Origin: Flammeovirga agarivorans
GTDB taxonomy: Bacteria > Bacteroidota > Bacteroidia > Cytophagales > Flammeovirgaceae
NCBI RefSeq assembly: GCF_012641475.1
Contig: NZ_JABAIL010000002.1
Span: forward strand, 445,449-509,448
Reading direction: 5' to 3'
DNA length: 64,000 nt
Shown here: positions 17,972-27,856 of the stretch, one piece after another
How the letters are laid out: each line of letters starts with the position of its first letter
Position numbering within the stretch: position 1 is the stretch's first letter
Made by a program: the position numbers and the translations under genes
The notes under the pieces: generated by a model
Told to the model about the DNA's origin: nothing
Seen by the model: only the letters and a program-made list of their open reading frames with translations
Databases searched by the model: none

Positions 17972-18838
17972 TTAATATAAATCGTCCAATTTCATTTTTA
18001 AATACTTACTGATAGAAAAGTATACGCTAGAAACCACTACTAAGGTTCCAAGAATTATTGAAAGTAAACAGACAAACCAAATATCTCCACTACTAATTAA
18101 GTAAGTAAACTGTGGTAAACTAGAGAATGCAGATGCACTAACTACTGCAATAAATATCGAAGAAATAGTTCCACCAACAGCCCCCTGTATAGCACCTCTG
18201 ATTAAAAATGGTTTTTTGATAAACATTTGAGTTGCACCTACTAGTTGCATTGACCTTATCAGAAAACGTTGTGAGAACAGTGCCAATCGAATAGAATTGT
18301 TGATCAGTATAATGGCAGTAGCGAAGAAAATCAAGGATAATACCACTACCACAGAACCAATAGCTCTCATATTTGTTCTAACATTCCTGATAACACTACT
18401 TGTATATACCACTTCATAAACTCCTTCAATCTCTTGAAGTTGTTTTTTTGCTATTTCTAGTGCTTCATCATCTTGAATATCAATACCGACTCTAACTGCA
18501 TAAGCATCTCTAAGAGGATTATCACCTAAAAAGCGAACAAAATCTTCTCCGGTAGATTCTATCATTATTTCAGCGGCCTCTTCTTTACTGATAAATTGTG
18601 GAGGATCATTCTCTGAAATAAAATCCATACTCACAATTTGATCAACAATAGCTTCTCTACTTGTAGGACCTACTTTATTCTCTAATACTACCTGCATCTC
18701 GATACCGCTAGCGACTCTTTTCGCTAAACGGGAAGTCCCTAAAGCGAATAGTGCAAAAAGTGCGATCATAAATAAAGCTGCAGAAATACTAAACAATACG
18801 TTTGTATAAGGATAACTTCCTACAATTTTCTTTTTCAT
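17972..18838 (-). CDS. ftsX: Cell division ABC-transporter-like permease FtsX
   Basis: 288 residues with the FtsX layout: a cytoplasmic start, first membrane helix (about 12-36), a periplasmic domain of about 120 residues (PPQFISKEEAAEIM and related), then three more helices in the C-terminal half. The block GATQMFIKKPFLIRGAIQGAVGG is the conserved cytoplasmic loop that contacts the ATPase FtsE. FtsEX controls peptidoglycan hydrolases during division. ftsE is not adjacent here, which is common in Bacteroidota. Third gene in the hutG-ung-ftsX-SUI1 cluster, 23 bp after ung. Confidence 0.92.
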   Translation of the reverse strand: MKKKIVGSYPYTNVLFSISAALFMIALFALFALGTSRLAKRVASGIEMQVVLENKVGPTSREAIVDQIVSMDFISENDPPQFISKEEAAEIMIESTGEDFVRFLGDNPLRDAYAVRVGIDIQDDEALEIAKKQLQEIEGVYEVVYTSSVIRNVRTNMRAIGSVVVVLSLIFFATAIILINNSIRLALFSQRFLIRSMQLVGATQMFIKKPFLIRGAIQGAVGGTISSIFIAVVSASAFSSLPQFTYLISSGDIWFVCLLSIILGTLVVVSSVYFSISKYLKMKLDDLY

Positions 18839-18861
18839 AAGGTGTCTCTTCTACTGTAAAA

Positions 18862-19524
18862 TTACCAATTAATTGGGCTTTTACCCTGTTCCTTTAAGTA
18901 GTGATTGGCTTTACTAAACTGTTGATTTCCAAAGAAACCTCTGTGTGCAGATAAAGGAGAAGGATGTACAGATTTCAACACTAAATGCTTATTTGTATCA
19001 ATCACTTTCCCTTTCTTTTGAGCATATGAACCCCATAAGAAAAATACTACACCTTCTTGCTCTTCAGAGACTTTCTTGATTACTGCATCAGTAAACTCTT
19101 CCCAGCCTTTTTTCTGGTGAGACCCTGCCTTGTGTGCTTCAACAGTAAGTGTTGCATTCAAAAGAAGAACACCTTGGTCTGCCCAACGCTCAAGATTACC
19201 AGAAGTAGGTCTAGGAATCCCTAAATCTCCTTCGATTTCCTTAAAAATATTTACCAAAGAAGGTGGTTGTTTTATTCCATCTGCTACAGAAAAGCACAAA
19301 CCATTGGCCTGTCCATCATCATGGTATGGATCCTGACCAAGGATAACAACTTTTACATTGTCAAAAGTACAACGATCAAATGCATTAAAAATTTGACCTG
19401 CAGGTGGAAAAATTTTCTTTGAAGCGTATTCACCCTTTACAAATTCTACTAATGAGGAAAAGTAAGGTTTCTCAAATTCAGTTTGTAGTCTAGTTTTCCA
19501 AGACGATTCTATCTTTACATCCAT
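18862..19524 (-). CDS. ung: Uracil-DNA glycosylase, family 1
   Basis: 220 residues, the usual length. It removes uracil from DNA as the first step of base excision repair. The water-activating motif is GQDPYHD (63-69, catalytic Asp65), the uracil-binding Phe lies in [14 protein letters not shown] is the third motif, and the minor-groove leucine loop is [11 protein letters not shown] (187-197, catalytic His187). All key residues are present. The start at 19524 is 4 bp after the stop of hutG, so the two are translated from one message. Cytoplasmic. Confidence 0.97.
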   Translation of the reverse strand: MDVKIESSWKTRLQTEFEKPYFSSLVEFVKGEYASKKIFPPAGQIFNAFDRCTFDNVKVVILGQDPYHDDGQANGLCFSVADGIKQPPSLVNIFKEIEGDLGIPRPTSGNLERWADQGVLLLNATLTVEAHKAGSHQKKGWEEFTDAVIKKVSEEQEGVVFFLWGSYAQKKGKVIDTNKHLVLKSVHPSPLSAHRGFFGNQQFSKANHYLKEQGKSPINW

Positions 19525-19528
19525 TATT

Positions 19529-20518
19529 CTATGCTTTCACAATCTCAAATGATAGAGCTGCAGCTAGTTTTGCTGTTCTTTTATCAATATCTAAAGAAGG
19601 GTTCAACTCTGCAATATCAGAAGAAATTACCTTACCACTTTTATAGATTTTTTTGAATAACTTCATAAAAGTAGGATTCGGCTCAATACCATTATAAGCT
19701 GAAGCACTTACACCTGGTGCAAAATGGGCGGCAAATACATCCATACATGTTGTTTGGTAGATAAAATCTACTTTATCTACAAATGCAGTCAATTTGTGTG
19801 TAGTCCCCACTTTATCAGCCTCAGTAATTCTTCTACCCGAAATATACTTTACTCCCAATTCATTAGCAGTATTATATAATCGCTGAGTATTACTATTCTT
19901 TTGAATACCAATCACTAAGTAGTTAAACTCTTCTCCTTTCTTCTTAAAGTCCATACCCATCTGATAAAATGGTGTTCCTGAACTTGGTAATGGATCTGGC
20001 TCTCTTAAGTCAAAGTGAGCATCAAGATTAAGAATACCTAAAGTTTTACCTGGATGTTTTTCTTCAATAAATTTCTTAACACCAAGGTAATGTCCATAAG
20101 CAATCTCATGTCCCCCACCCCAAACTAAAGGTCTATAACCTTTAATTAAAAGTTGAGCCACCATATCACCTAAATCTTTTTGGGCTCCTTCCATATCTTC
20201 ATTGATGCATTGAATATTTCCTACATCAATTAATTTCATTTCTTGAGGAAAGTGAACAGGAAGGTTTGCACATGCTTTTCTTAGTTCATATGGGCCATCT
20301 ACAGCACCGAGTCTACCTTTATTTCTTTTTACACCTTCCTGGCACATAAAGCCTACAATGGCAATACCTTGGTGTCCAAAAGATAGGTCTGGGATTTCTG
20401 AAACGTTTAAATCTATAATATCTACCTTCTGATGCCATCTGTAAACGTCGTAAGTGTCGCCATCTACACGACCTGTCCAAATACTAGGATTGGTAGCTAA
20501 ATATGTTTTCGCTGTCAT
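19529..20518 (-). CDS. hutG: Formimidoylglutamase-like enzyme of the arginase/ureohydrolase family
   Basis: 329 residues of the ureohydrolase fold with a binuclear metal site. Ligands seen are H137 in GGGHE, and D166, H168 and D170 in LDAHFD. The last pair, usually D-x-D, reads C258-M-D260 in [16 protein letters not shown], so one metal-binding Asp is replaced by Cys. The FAPGVSA block favours formimidoylglutamase, which splits N-formimidoyl-glutamate into glutamate and formamide in histidine breakdown. No other hut gene is near, so the call rests on sequence type; agmatinase or arginase is less likely. First gene of the cluster with ung, ftsX and SUI1. Confidence 0.85.
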   Translation of the reverse strand: MTAKTYLATNPSIWTGRVDGDTYDVYRWHQKVDIIDLNVSEIPDLSFGHQGIAIVGFMCQEGVKRNKGRLGAVDGPYELRKACANLPVHFPQEMKLIDVGNIQCINEDMEGAQKDLGDMVAQLLIKGYRPLVWGGGHEIAYGHYLGVKKFIEEKHPGKTLGILNLDAHFDLREPDPLPSSGTPFYQMGMDFKKKGEEFNYLVIGIQKNSNTQRLYNTANELGVKYISGRRITEADKVGTTHKLTAFVDKVDFIYQTTCMDVFAAHFAPGVSASAYNGIEPNPTFMKLFKKIYKSGKVISSDIAELNPSLDIDKRTAKLAAALSFEIVKA

Positions 20519-20784
20519 ATTTATTGTATTATTTGAAGAATGATTAATATGTGTTTAATACTGATTTTTAAGAGTCTTACAAATAAACAAAAAGCTTGAT
20601 TATCATTAAAAATTTCGTTATTATATATATGTAGATTCTTTAAGTACTAAAGCGAAGTTAATACTTAACCCTTAAATAAACACTATTTGTTTTGGCTACT
20701 ATTGAAACTAAATTGTCTTATATACATAACCTATCACCTAATACCCAATAGTTTACTATCTCTCATAATAAATATAATTTTCCC

Positions 20785-21483
20785 ATGAAAAAAGTTCCTT
20801 ATACTTCTACTTATAATCAAACGAAAATTGAACATCCCTCTACTGCAAATGAATTAGAAATACCACGAGACTCCCCAGAAGAAGAACGGATTAACAGTTT
20901 AACTCACGGAATTGCAGCAGGGTTAGCTGTCATTGGTTTATGGTTAATTTTAAGCAGAATAGATCTATCAAACCCCAGAATGGTAATCAGTGCCATGCTT
21001 TACGGCGGCAGTATGATTATCTTATTTACTTGCTCTACCTTACTTCATATCCATACAGACGATGCCTACACTAAAACTTTTGTGATTTTAGACCATAGTG
21101 CTATCTATTGGTTAATTGCGGGTACTTATACACCAATGGCCTTAATCAAGATTCCTCATTTAGGTGGACATTGGCTATTTATTTCTATTTGGATTGTTGC
21201 CTTTATAGGTACTGTTTTCAAAATTATATATGCAGACCGTTTTCAGTGGTTATCAGTCAGTATGTACATTGCTACAGGTTGGATTGGCATATTTCTATTA
21301 CCAGAAATGATACAAGAAATTGGTGATGGAATTTATTGGGTAGTTGCAGGAGGATTATGTTATACATTAGGAGTTCCCTTTTACCTTTGGAGGAAATTAC
21401 GTTATAACCATGCAATATGGCATATTTTTGTGATGGCAGGAGCCGCTTGTATCTACTATGGTTTCTATCATTACGTATTTTAA
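20785..21483 (+). CDS. Haemolysin III / PAQR family membrane protein
   Basis: 232 residues with seven predicted membrane helices after a ~35-residue cytoplasmic lead. The metal-site motifs of the PAQR/HlyIII superfamily are present: S-x3-H in CSTLLHIH, the Asp-His of ILDHSAIYWLIAGTYTP, and two His in the last part (HAIWHIF). These bind zinc in the related adiponectin receptors, which act as ceramidases. Bacterial members are named after a haemolysin, but most are probably membrane-lipid or membrane-homeostasis proteins. Cytoplasmic membrane. Single gene, convergent with sbcC. Confidence 0.9.
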   Translation: MKKVPYTSTYNQTKIEHPSTANELEIPRDSPEEERINSLTHGIAAGLAVIGLWLILSRIDLSNPRMVISAMLYGGSMIILFTCSTLLHIHTDDAYTKTFVILDHSAIYWLIAGTYTPMALIKIPHLGGHWLFISIWIVAFIGTVFKIIYADRFQWLSVSMYIATGWIGIFLLPEMIQEIGDGIYWVVAGGLCYTLGVPFYLWRKLRYNHAIWHIFVMAGAACIYYGFYHYVF

Positions 21484-21485
21484 AA

Positions 21486-21513
21486 AAGGAGCTCACAACA
21501 ATGTAAACTCCTT
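21486..21513. terminator. Weak hairpin between convergent genes
   Basis: 6-bp arms AAGGAG / CTCCTT with a long loop and an A run on the left, between the haemolysin III-like gene and sbcC. Weak, but in the right place for the minus-strand message. Confidence 0.35.
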
Positions 21514-21520
21514 CTAAATA

Positions 21521-24500
21521 CTATTGTGTTACTTCAATTTTACTATGGCCTGATGAACCATTTGAAATCACCTGAATCTTGGCAGGAACACGTTCTTTAA
21601 TTTGAGGAACATGGGAAATTACGGAGATTGTTTTCCCGCCAAGATCATTTAGTTTTTCTAATGCAGATATGGCCTGATCCAAAGCTTCTTCATCTAACGT
21701 CCCAAAACCTTCATCAATAAATAAGCTTTCCACTTTTACATTATTAGAAGCCAAATCAGCTAAACCTAAGGATAGAGACAAGCTCAATAAGAAAGATTCA
21801 CCTCCACTAACTGAACTCACTACCCTTTCTTTATCACCTGCATATCGGTCTAAAATATATAAATCTTGAGTACCATTTACTTTTGGTGGAGCAAATAAAT
21901 ATCTATCAGTAAACTTTTTAAGATGATGGTTTGCTTTATGCAATAGTTTTCTCAGTACAATACTTTGAGCAAACTTATTAAATTCATCTCCATTTGAAGA
22001 TCCAATGAGTGTATTCATGGTTTTCCATAAATCATATTCAGGTTTCATAGTAGAGATTTTCTTTAGTGTTTCTTCAAGTTCCTTAACCTTTTCATTATTT
22101 AAAGAAATCTCAGTTTCAAGAGCTCTTAACTCTGTTTCTTTTGATTGTATTTTGATTTCTTGCTCCGCAAAAGAATCTTGTAGTTGTTCTAATGTCTGTT
22201 CTTTAAACTTATCTTCAGAAATAGCTTTACCCACTTCTGATAGAAGTGTCTCTAATGAAGAGTTTAAAGCCGTCAATGCATTGTCATAATGCTTCACTTT
22301 TAGACTTAATTCCTGATACTCATTTTCTTCTAACAAGCCATTTTCAAAAGACGATAAAGTAATAGCAGCAGATGCTAATTTTAGATCCAATTTACTTTTA
22401 CTTTCTAGGAGTAAAGTAGAAATTGATTTCTCTTCTTTGGAATAGTCTATCACTTGTTTTTCAAAAGATAATATTTCAGCCTTAAGTTTAGATAATTCAA
22501 GCTCAATCTGTCTTACTTTTCTATCCTGTTCCGTTTTTTTATCTAGAAGTACTGCTCGTTCTTTTTCAATTTCTTTTTCTCCAAATAATCTATGTCTTTC
22601 CTTTCCTTGGTACTCTAGATTAGAATTAACATCAGAAATATCATTGTTCAATTTTTGTACTTCTAGCAGATGATCTGAAATCAATTTCTTATTTTGAGCT
22701 TTTTGCTCTTCCTTTTCTAAAATTAACTTTGGATACTCTTTTATCAATTGTTGTTTATCATCCCATTTCGTTTTTAAAGCCACCAATTGTTCCCAATCAT
22801 TTTCAGTAGCTACATACTTATTATATTTTGTAATATAGGATGTTAGCTCTTTATCAATCTCTACAATCTGTAATACTATCTGATATAGGGTACTAATCTC
22901 TTCCAGTCCTTTCTTTTTACTTTGAATTTCTAAAATTCTACTTTTCTCATCTTGAAATTCCTTCGCAGATTGTTTGTCAGGTGGAATATCCAATTGATTG
23001 ATCTTCAGAACTAGAGATTTTCCCTCCTCTTTAAATTCATTGAGATCTATATTTAATTTATTTTTCTGAAGAAGTAATGATTCTACAGTAGCTTCAATCT
23101 TTGCTTTTGTACTTAATTCTGTTTGATGGTTCTTGAGTTTCTCTTGATACTCTTTCTTTGATATTACTAACTGATGTTCTACTTCTTTTAATTCATCCTT
23201 AGAAGAAGTCTCATGAGCATAAGGGTGATGTACCGATCCACAGACCATACATGCCTCTCCTTCAATCAGCTGACTTCTTAATTTCTCGATATTTTCAGAT
23301 GATTCAAGACTCAATCGTCTCACTTTTACTTCTAATTCTTCAATCAAAACTTTTAGGTAATCAGATTCTTTTTGTGTTACTAAAAGTCTTTCCTCATTTG
23401 ATTTTTTTCGAGTTTGAATATTTTCCTGTTCCAATGTCAAAACTTGAATCTGACGTTCTTGCTCTTGAATTAATTGGAGTTGTTTTTCATAAGAGTCGAA
23501 CAGTTGTATTCGGTCATCCAATACTTCAAAAGGTAAATCAGGGTATTTTAATGCACCTTCTAATGTCTTTAATGTAGCTTTTCCTGATTTTTCCCAACCT
23601 TCGATCGTTTCTTTTTTCTGAGAATAAGTTAATGGCGATAATTTTTGTTGAATGCCTACTGAGACAATATGAATAGCTTCCTCAAAATTGCTGTCTAGCT
23701 TTTGCTTTTGAGAAACATGTGATCTAATAAGTGGTAAATCATCTTCTAATGTAGAAAGTGATTGATGCTCAAGTCCCCAATTCTCATCCGATTGTAATGA
23801 AGACCTTAAATGAGTAAGCTTTTCTGTTAATTCTATCTCACTTTGTTCTAATGTTTTTCCTCTTTTAACAGAAGTATCTTTTTGCTCATTAAGGTGATAA
23901 ACTGATTCTTTCTTTAACTGAATATTTCGATCGAGTTCATCTACTTCCTTCCACAAAAGGTTAGCCTTCTCCCATTCCTGATTTAGCTGTTGTGTCTCTT
24001 TGCTTGCAGAAGTGAATAAAGCATTTTGAACCGATTGTTTATTTTGGTTTTCAACTAATTGCTTCTCAATAGAACCCTTTTTCTGCTCTACCTGATATAG
24101 ACTTTCTTTTTGATTCTTCCATTCTTGATACACCGGAAGTATAGGAAGCAACCTTTCATGAGCCTCAACTTTTTTACGAATATTATTTATTGAAACCTCT
24201 TCTTGTTGATAAGCTTTTAATTCGTTTTTTTTCTCCTTTATATTAAGCTGATTCGCTTCAATTCGCTTTTTGTGATCTACCCCTTGAAATAAATAATCTC
24301 TATTTTTTTTCTCATTGGATATCTCTTCGTTAAGCATTTTTATTTGTGAGTTGACCTCTTGTAGCTCTTCTTCAGATTTTGGCTGAACTTCATCTACTCT
24401 TGTCTTTAAGCGTTTATATTGCTCATCCAACATCTTATATTGTTGGTAGACTTTTATACTGATCTCTCTAAAGTCAAATGATCTTGTAATTTTCTCAAGA

Positions 24501-25045
24501 AGGGCACTTCTATCTTTCTCGTTTGCACTAAGAAAAGCGGTAAATTGTCCTTGAGAAAGCATAACTGATTTCACAAATTGGTCAAAACTCAAACCAATCA
24601 ATTTCTCATTTAGCTCTGGTACTTTTCCCTTTTTATCTGAGATCTGTTTATTGCTTTCTAGATTCCATACTTCCATATGGTAATCATTAATTTGTCCTCT
24701 TCTTTTACCTCTTGAAACCGTCGATAAAGTCCATTTGCTTCGATATGTAACAGGCACATTATTTTCTAACACTTCAAAATCCACTTCTGTCATTGCAGAA
24801 ATCTCCCCTCTAGTCAAAATACTGCCTGTCTGCTCCATGAAGTCTCCAGTCATTTTACTCGACATACGAGGTATTCTGTTAAACAATGCCAATGTAATCG
24901 CATCTAAAAGAGTCGACTTCCCTGCACCTGTTTTACCAACGATACCTATCAGTCCTGCATCTTTTAAGGGAGCTGACTGAAAATCAATTTCATGGTCCCC
25001 TTTTAAAGAATTTATATTGCGTATAAAAAGTCTTTTTAGTTTCAT
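21521..25045 (-). CDS. sbcC: Exonuclease subunit SbcC (Rad50-like ATPase)
   Basis: 1174 residues. The N-terminal ATPase half has Walker A GKTGAGKS (37-44), then a Q-loop stretch, a long coiled coil, a zinc hook CMVC at C599-C602, a second coiled coil, and the C-terminal half with the ABC signature VSGGESFLLSL and Walker B LFIDEGFGTLD. This is the SMC-like partner of SbcD; the complex opens hairpins and trims DNA ends and palindromes. The zinc hook joins two coiled coils. It starts 5 bp after sbcD ends and must be co-transcribed. Cytoplasmic, nucleoid-associated. Confidence 0.96.
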   Translation of the reverse strand: MKLKRLFIRNINSLKGDHEIDFQSAPLKDAGLIGIVGKTGAGKSTLLDAITLALFNRIPRMSSKMTGDFMEQTGSILTRGEISAMTEVDFEVLENNVPVTYRSKWTLSTVSRGKRRGQINDYHMEVWNLESNKQISDKKGKVPELNEKLIGLSFDQFVKSVMLSQGQFTAFLSANEKDRSALLEKITRSFDFREISIKVYQQYKMLDEQYKRLKTRVDEVQPKSEEELQEVNSQIKMLNEEISNEKKNRDYLFQGVDHKKRIEANQLNIKEKKNELKAYQQEEVSINNIRKKVEAHERLLPILPVYQEWKNQKESLYQVEQKKGSIEKQLVENQNKQSVQNALFTSASKETQQLNQEWEKANLLWKEVDELDRNIQLKKESVYHLNEQKDTSVKRGKTLEQSEIELTEKLTHLRSSLQSDENWGLEHQSLSTLEDDLPLIRSHVSQKQKLDSNFEEAIHIVSVGIQQKLSPLTYSQKKETIEGWEKSGKATLKTLEGALKYPDLPFEVLDDRIQLFDSYEKQLQLIQEQERQIQVLTLEQENIQTRKKSNEERLLVTQKESDYLKVLIEELEVKVRRLSLESSENIEKLRSQLIEGEACMVCGSVHHPYAHETSSKDELKEVEHQLVISKKEYQEKLKNHQTELSTKAKIEATVESLLLQKNKLNIDLNEFKEEGKSLVLKINQLDIPPDKQSAKEFQDEKSRILEIQSKKKGLEEISTLYQIVLQIVEIDKELTSYITKYNKYVATENDWEQLVALKTKWDDKQQLIKEYPKLILEKEEQKAQNKKLISDHLLEVQKLNNDISDVNSNLEYQGKERHRLFGEKEIEKERAVLLDKKTEQDRKVRQIELELSKLKAEILSFEKQVIDYSKEEKSISTLLLESKSKLDLKLASAAITLSSFENGLLEENEYQELSLKVKHYDNALTALNSSLETLLSEVGKAISEDKFKEQTLEQLQDSFAEQEIKIQSKETELRALETEISLNNEKVKELEETLKKISTMKPEYDLWKTMNTLIGSSNGDEFNKFAQSIVLRKLLHKANHHLKKFTDRYLFAPPKVNGTQDLYILDRYAGDKERVVSSVSGGESFLLSLSLSLGLADLASNNVKVESLFIDEGFGTLDEEALDQAISALEKLNDLGGKTISVISHVPQIKERVPAKIQVISNGSSGHSKIEVTQ

Positions 25046-25050
25046 CTTAG

Positions 25051-26286
25051 TTAGTCTTGTTCGTTAATCGTTAAGAATGCATCTAATAATTGTTGTTTCA
25101 GCCCTTCTTCAATCTGTATTTTATCTTCTTGATCTAGTCGTTGTTTAAAGACATCATAAGGTGTCAGGTCATTGATATCAACTGACTCATCATACATTTC
25201 TGAAGCGGATTTTATTTCTTTATTAAATGAAAAGCGATGCTTAATAATGATAGACTGATGGGTTGAGAAATTTTTCTCATGTTCATTCATCAGTTCTTCA
25301 ATATCAATATGTAATGTTGGATTATATTTCTCCTCAATAATTTCAAGCTCAATTAGATTATTGAGCATTCCTTCTTCGGTATCAATACTAAATAGTTTAG
25401 TTCTCACATCATCTAGGGTTCCCTTAATTTTAATGAGACGACGGAATTTAGGTATGGCTATTTTTTTTGATGTTAATTCTCCATCAGTAAACTCTAATTG
25501 ACGGACGCCATGCTCATAGTTTCTTTCAGAAAAACTTAAAGGAAAAGGAGAACCTGAATAGAAAATGGGTACTTGACCTTTTATCTGTTGAGCACTATGG
25601 ATATGTCCCAATGCCACATAATCAAACTCTTTAGAAAAGATATTCCCCTCTACACCTGCCTGATGTCCCATTTGGATTTCTCGTTCACTAGATTGGTCTG
25701 AACTCACACCATGTGTATATAAATGACCCATGGCTATCACAGGAGCCTTATAAACTCGAGTTTTTACTAATTCAGCAAGTTCCTGATAATGTTGCTTAAT
25801 CCCTTCTTTTACTGCATTGATTCGATCATCATAATCACTCTGATCCACAAGTTTTCTGATATCTCTATCTCTTAAAAAAGGTACTGCACAAATCACACAA
25901 TTTATAGTTCCATCATCTTCCTTTATCTCAACTATCTCATCTTCAGGTGATGATGTCAACCCACTTCTTATTTGTACATCAAAGTACTTCAACAACTCCT
26001 TCGGAGCATTTAAGGCTGTGGTACTATCATGATTTCCATCGGTAATAATAATATGAAGATGAGGTGCTTTTTTCTTAAGGGTAGCAATACAATTAAAATA
26101 TTGTTGCTGACTTGATAATGATGGGTAACCCGTATCAAAGACATCCCCTGCCAGTAATAAAACATCTATTTTTTCTGCTAAAATATAGCTTTGAAGCCAA
26201 GTGCTGAATCTTTCAAAATCATCACTTAAAGAATAGTTATGCAACCTTTTACCGATATGCCAATCAGCAGTGTGAAGTATCTTCAT
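25051..26286 (-). CDS. sbcD: Exonuclease subunit SbcD (Mre11-like nuclease)
   Basis: 411 residues. The five phosphoesterase motifs of the Mre11/SbcD group are in order: HTADWHIGKRL (motif I), GDVFDTG (II), GNHDS (III), MGHLYTHG (IV) and LGHIHSAQ (V), covering the two-manganese site. A C-terminal capping domain follows from about 280. It is the nuclease of the SbcCD complex and acts on double-strand ends and hairpins. The ATG at 26286 starts directly at MKILHTADWH, as in homologues. First gene of the sbcD-sbcC operon. Confidence 0.97.
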   Translation of the reverse strand: MKILHTADWHIGKRLHNYSLSDDFERFSTWLQSYILAEKIDVLLLAGDVFDTGYPSLSSQQQYFNCIATLKKKAPHLHIIITDGNHDSTTALNAPKELLKYFDVQIRSGLTSSPEDEIVEIKEDDGTINCVICAVPFLRDRDIRKLVDQSDYDDRINAVKEGIKQHYQELAELVKTRVYKAPVIAMGHLYTHGVSSDQSSEREIQMGHQAGVEGNIFSKEFDYVALGHIHSAQQIKGQVPIFYSGSPFPLSFSERNYEHGVRQLEFTDGELTSKKIAIPKFRRLIKIKGTLDDVRTKLFSIDTEEGMLNNLIELEIIEEKYNPTLHIDIEELMNEHEKNFSTHQSIIIKHRFSFNKEIKSASEMYDESVDINDLTPYDVFKQRLDQEDKIQIEEGLKQQLLDAFLTINEQD

Positions 26287-26385
26287 TAAAATAGGGTAAC
26301 TTTATATGACTAATGCCAATAAAATTACCCTAAAAGAAATTTTTGTCAAAATATTAAATCAGTATTGTTTATATTTTATTCATAC

Positions 26386-27567
26386 TTAATTGACGATCAA
26401 CTTTTTCACTGATGTCTCCATACCTTGTTGAAGGTGAATAAAATACATTCCATTCCTCAGATCTTTGGTATCTAAAGAAAGCTGTTCATTTTGGTTTTGA
26501 TGATCACTAGTATAAACTTTTCGTCCATTTCGATCAAATATGGTGATAGTAATAAAAAGAGGCTGTTGATCAGAAGACTGAAAATGAATAAATTCTCCTG
26601 ATACAACATGATTTGGATACATCGAGATAGTCGAATTTCCTGTATTTAGTTGTTGATGTATTGGTCCAAAAACCTCTTCTCTCCCATCGAAGTCGATTTG
26701 TCGTAGTCTATAGTAGGAAGATTGTGTAATAAAATTATCGATAAATGTATATTCAGAAGTGGTAAAGGTCGTCCCCTGGCCACTTTGGTTTCCAATTTCT
26801 GTCCATGATTTTTTATCCAAAGATTTCTCTATAATAAACCGTTCACAATTAATCTCAGAAGCAGTACTCCATTTCAATGTAACTGCATCATCTACCATTG
26901 TTACACTAAAAGAAATTAATTCTACAGGAAGGTCCATTGCTCCAAAATATCCCCAATATTCATCTTCTGAAGGGAAAGTGTAATTATCTCTTTGGGTTCC
27001 TACATGTCCCATTACACCTGCTGCAATGGTTCCTCCTGCAAAAACATAAGCATTGTAATTAGACATTGCTCCAACTACATTCAGGTCTCCTCCTACTTTT
27101 AAAGAATCGGAATTTGTAAATGCACCAATTGATGTAAAGTCATTCCTAGAGAAAACCTTATGATAGTTCGCAATATTTGATACTTGATGATCATTGTAGA
27201 ACACAGTAATTCCATAATTGATAAGCGAGTGGTTTTGGGTAATTGTCCCCTCTACAATAAGAGAGGAGTTCGATTTAACTTCAATATGGTTCCCATTAAA
27301 ATTTAATGTAGCTCCATCTTCAATGTATAATGTTGCTGACTTAGAAATGATCAAAGTTTCGTAATCCCAAGTAACAGTACCAGATATAAATAAAGTATCT
27401 GCTGTTTCATCACCTTCTAGATAAAGTGTACCCGATCCGGATCCAAGTGAACAATTTGAAATAGTAGTATTAGTAGTTAAAGGGGAAGGAACTGTACATG
27501 TTTGTCCTTGTAAATTCAAAGAAAACAAGACAATAAATAGTGTAAGGACTAAAGATGAGTGATGCAT
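26386..27567 (-). CDS. Secreted beta-repeat protein with T9SS sorting domain
   Basis: 393 residues: signal peptide 1-21 (cut near LQGQ), a repetitive beta-strand region to about 210 (patterns TLYLEGD, TLYIEDGA, LNVVGAMSN), then the module LPVELISFSV...YYRLRQIDFDG, and a type A C-terminal sorting domain (MYPNHVVSG to the end, with the final KKLIVN). It would be exported by the type IX system and held at or released from the surface. The middle and C-terminal modules are clearly paralogous to the protein at the left edge of the window. No enzyme motif is seen. It is transcribed alone; a 12-bp palindrome (ACATACGTATGT) lies 28 bp upstream of the start. Confidence 0.88.
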   Translation of the reverse strand: MHHSSLVLTLFIVLFSLNLQGQTCTVPSPLTTNTTISNCSLGSGSGTLYLEGDETADTLFISGTVTWDYETLIISKSATLYIEDGATLNFNGNHIEVKSNSSLIVEGTITQNHSLINYGITVFYNDHQVSNIANYHKVFSRNDFTSIGAFTNSDSLKVGGDLNVVGAMSNYNAYVFAGGTIAAGVMGHVGTQRDNYTFPSEDEYWGYFGAMDLPVELISFSVTMVDDAVTLKWSTASEINCERFIIEKSLDKKSWTEIGNQSGQGTTFTTSEYTFIDNFITQSSYYRLRQIDFDGREEVFGPIHQQLNTGNSTISMYPNHVVSGEFIHFQSSDQQPLFITITIFDRNGRKVYTSDHQNQNEQLSLDTKDLRNGMYFIHLQQGMETSVKKLIVN

Positions 27568-27594
27568 TCCGATATAAATAGTTACATCTAGAAA

Positions 27595-27606
27595 ACATAC
27601 GTATGT
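27595..27606. repeat. 12-bp perfect palindrome upstream of a T9SS cargo gene
   Basis: ACATACGTATGT reads the same on both strands and lies 28 bp upstream of the start at 27567. It could be an operator or chance. Confidence 0.3.
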
Positions 27607-27635
27607 AATTTTAAGTTCATTTGTGTCAAAAAAAA

Positions 27636-27663
27636 GACTTCAACATTTAAAATTGCTGAAGTC
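27636..27663 (-). terminator. Intrinsic terminator of the 50-residue membrane protein gene
   Basis: On the minus strand GACTTCA (27663-27657) pairs with TGAAGTC (27642-27636), followed by eight T (27635-27628). It lies 8 bp after the stop codon at 27671. Confidence 0.75.
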
Positions 27664-27670
27664 CTTTCTC

Positions 27671-27823
27671 TTATTTATTCTCTTTGTTTGTCTCGTTTTC
27701 AGGCTTTTGACCTTTAAACATATTACGTTTATGTCTGTAGTCCAAATAATACCCAATCATAGGAAAAACTGTACTTAACGTAAGAATAAATAAGATTTTA
27801 TAAACCATATTTCCTCCATCCAT
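27671..27823 (-). CDS. Small single-pass membrane protein (50 residues)
   Basis: A short frame on the minus strand, missed by a usual size cutoff. It starts MDGGNMVYK, has one membrane helix at about residues 8-26 (ILFILTLSTVFPMIGYYL), and then a basic and acidic soluble tail (DYRHKRNMFKG, ending NKENK). Evidence that it is real: a TAnnTTTG promoter box upstream (27848-27855), an FNR-like palindrome next to that box, and a clean intrinsic terminator 8 bp after the stop. The Met at residue 6 (27808) is preceded by GGAGG and is an alternative start. No family recognised. The basic residues after the helix suggest N-out, C-in topology. Confidence 0.6.
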   Translation of the reverse strand: MDGGNMVYKILFILTLSTVFPMIGYYLDYRHKRNMFKGQKPENETNKENK

Positions 27824-27847
27824 AGTCTTAAGTATTTAGTGTTACTT

Positions 27848-27855
27848 CAAATATA
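27848..27855 (-). promoter_or_regulatory. Putative -7 promoter box for the 50-residue protein
   Basis: The minus strand reads TATATTTG, a match to TAnnTTTG, giving a start of transcription about 20 bases before the ATG at 27823. Confidence 0.5.
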
Positions 27856-27856
27856 A

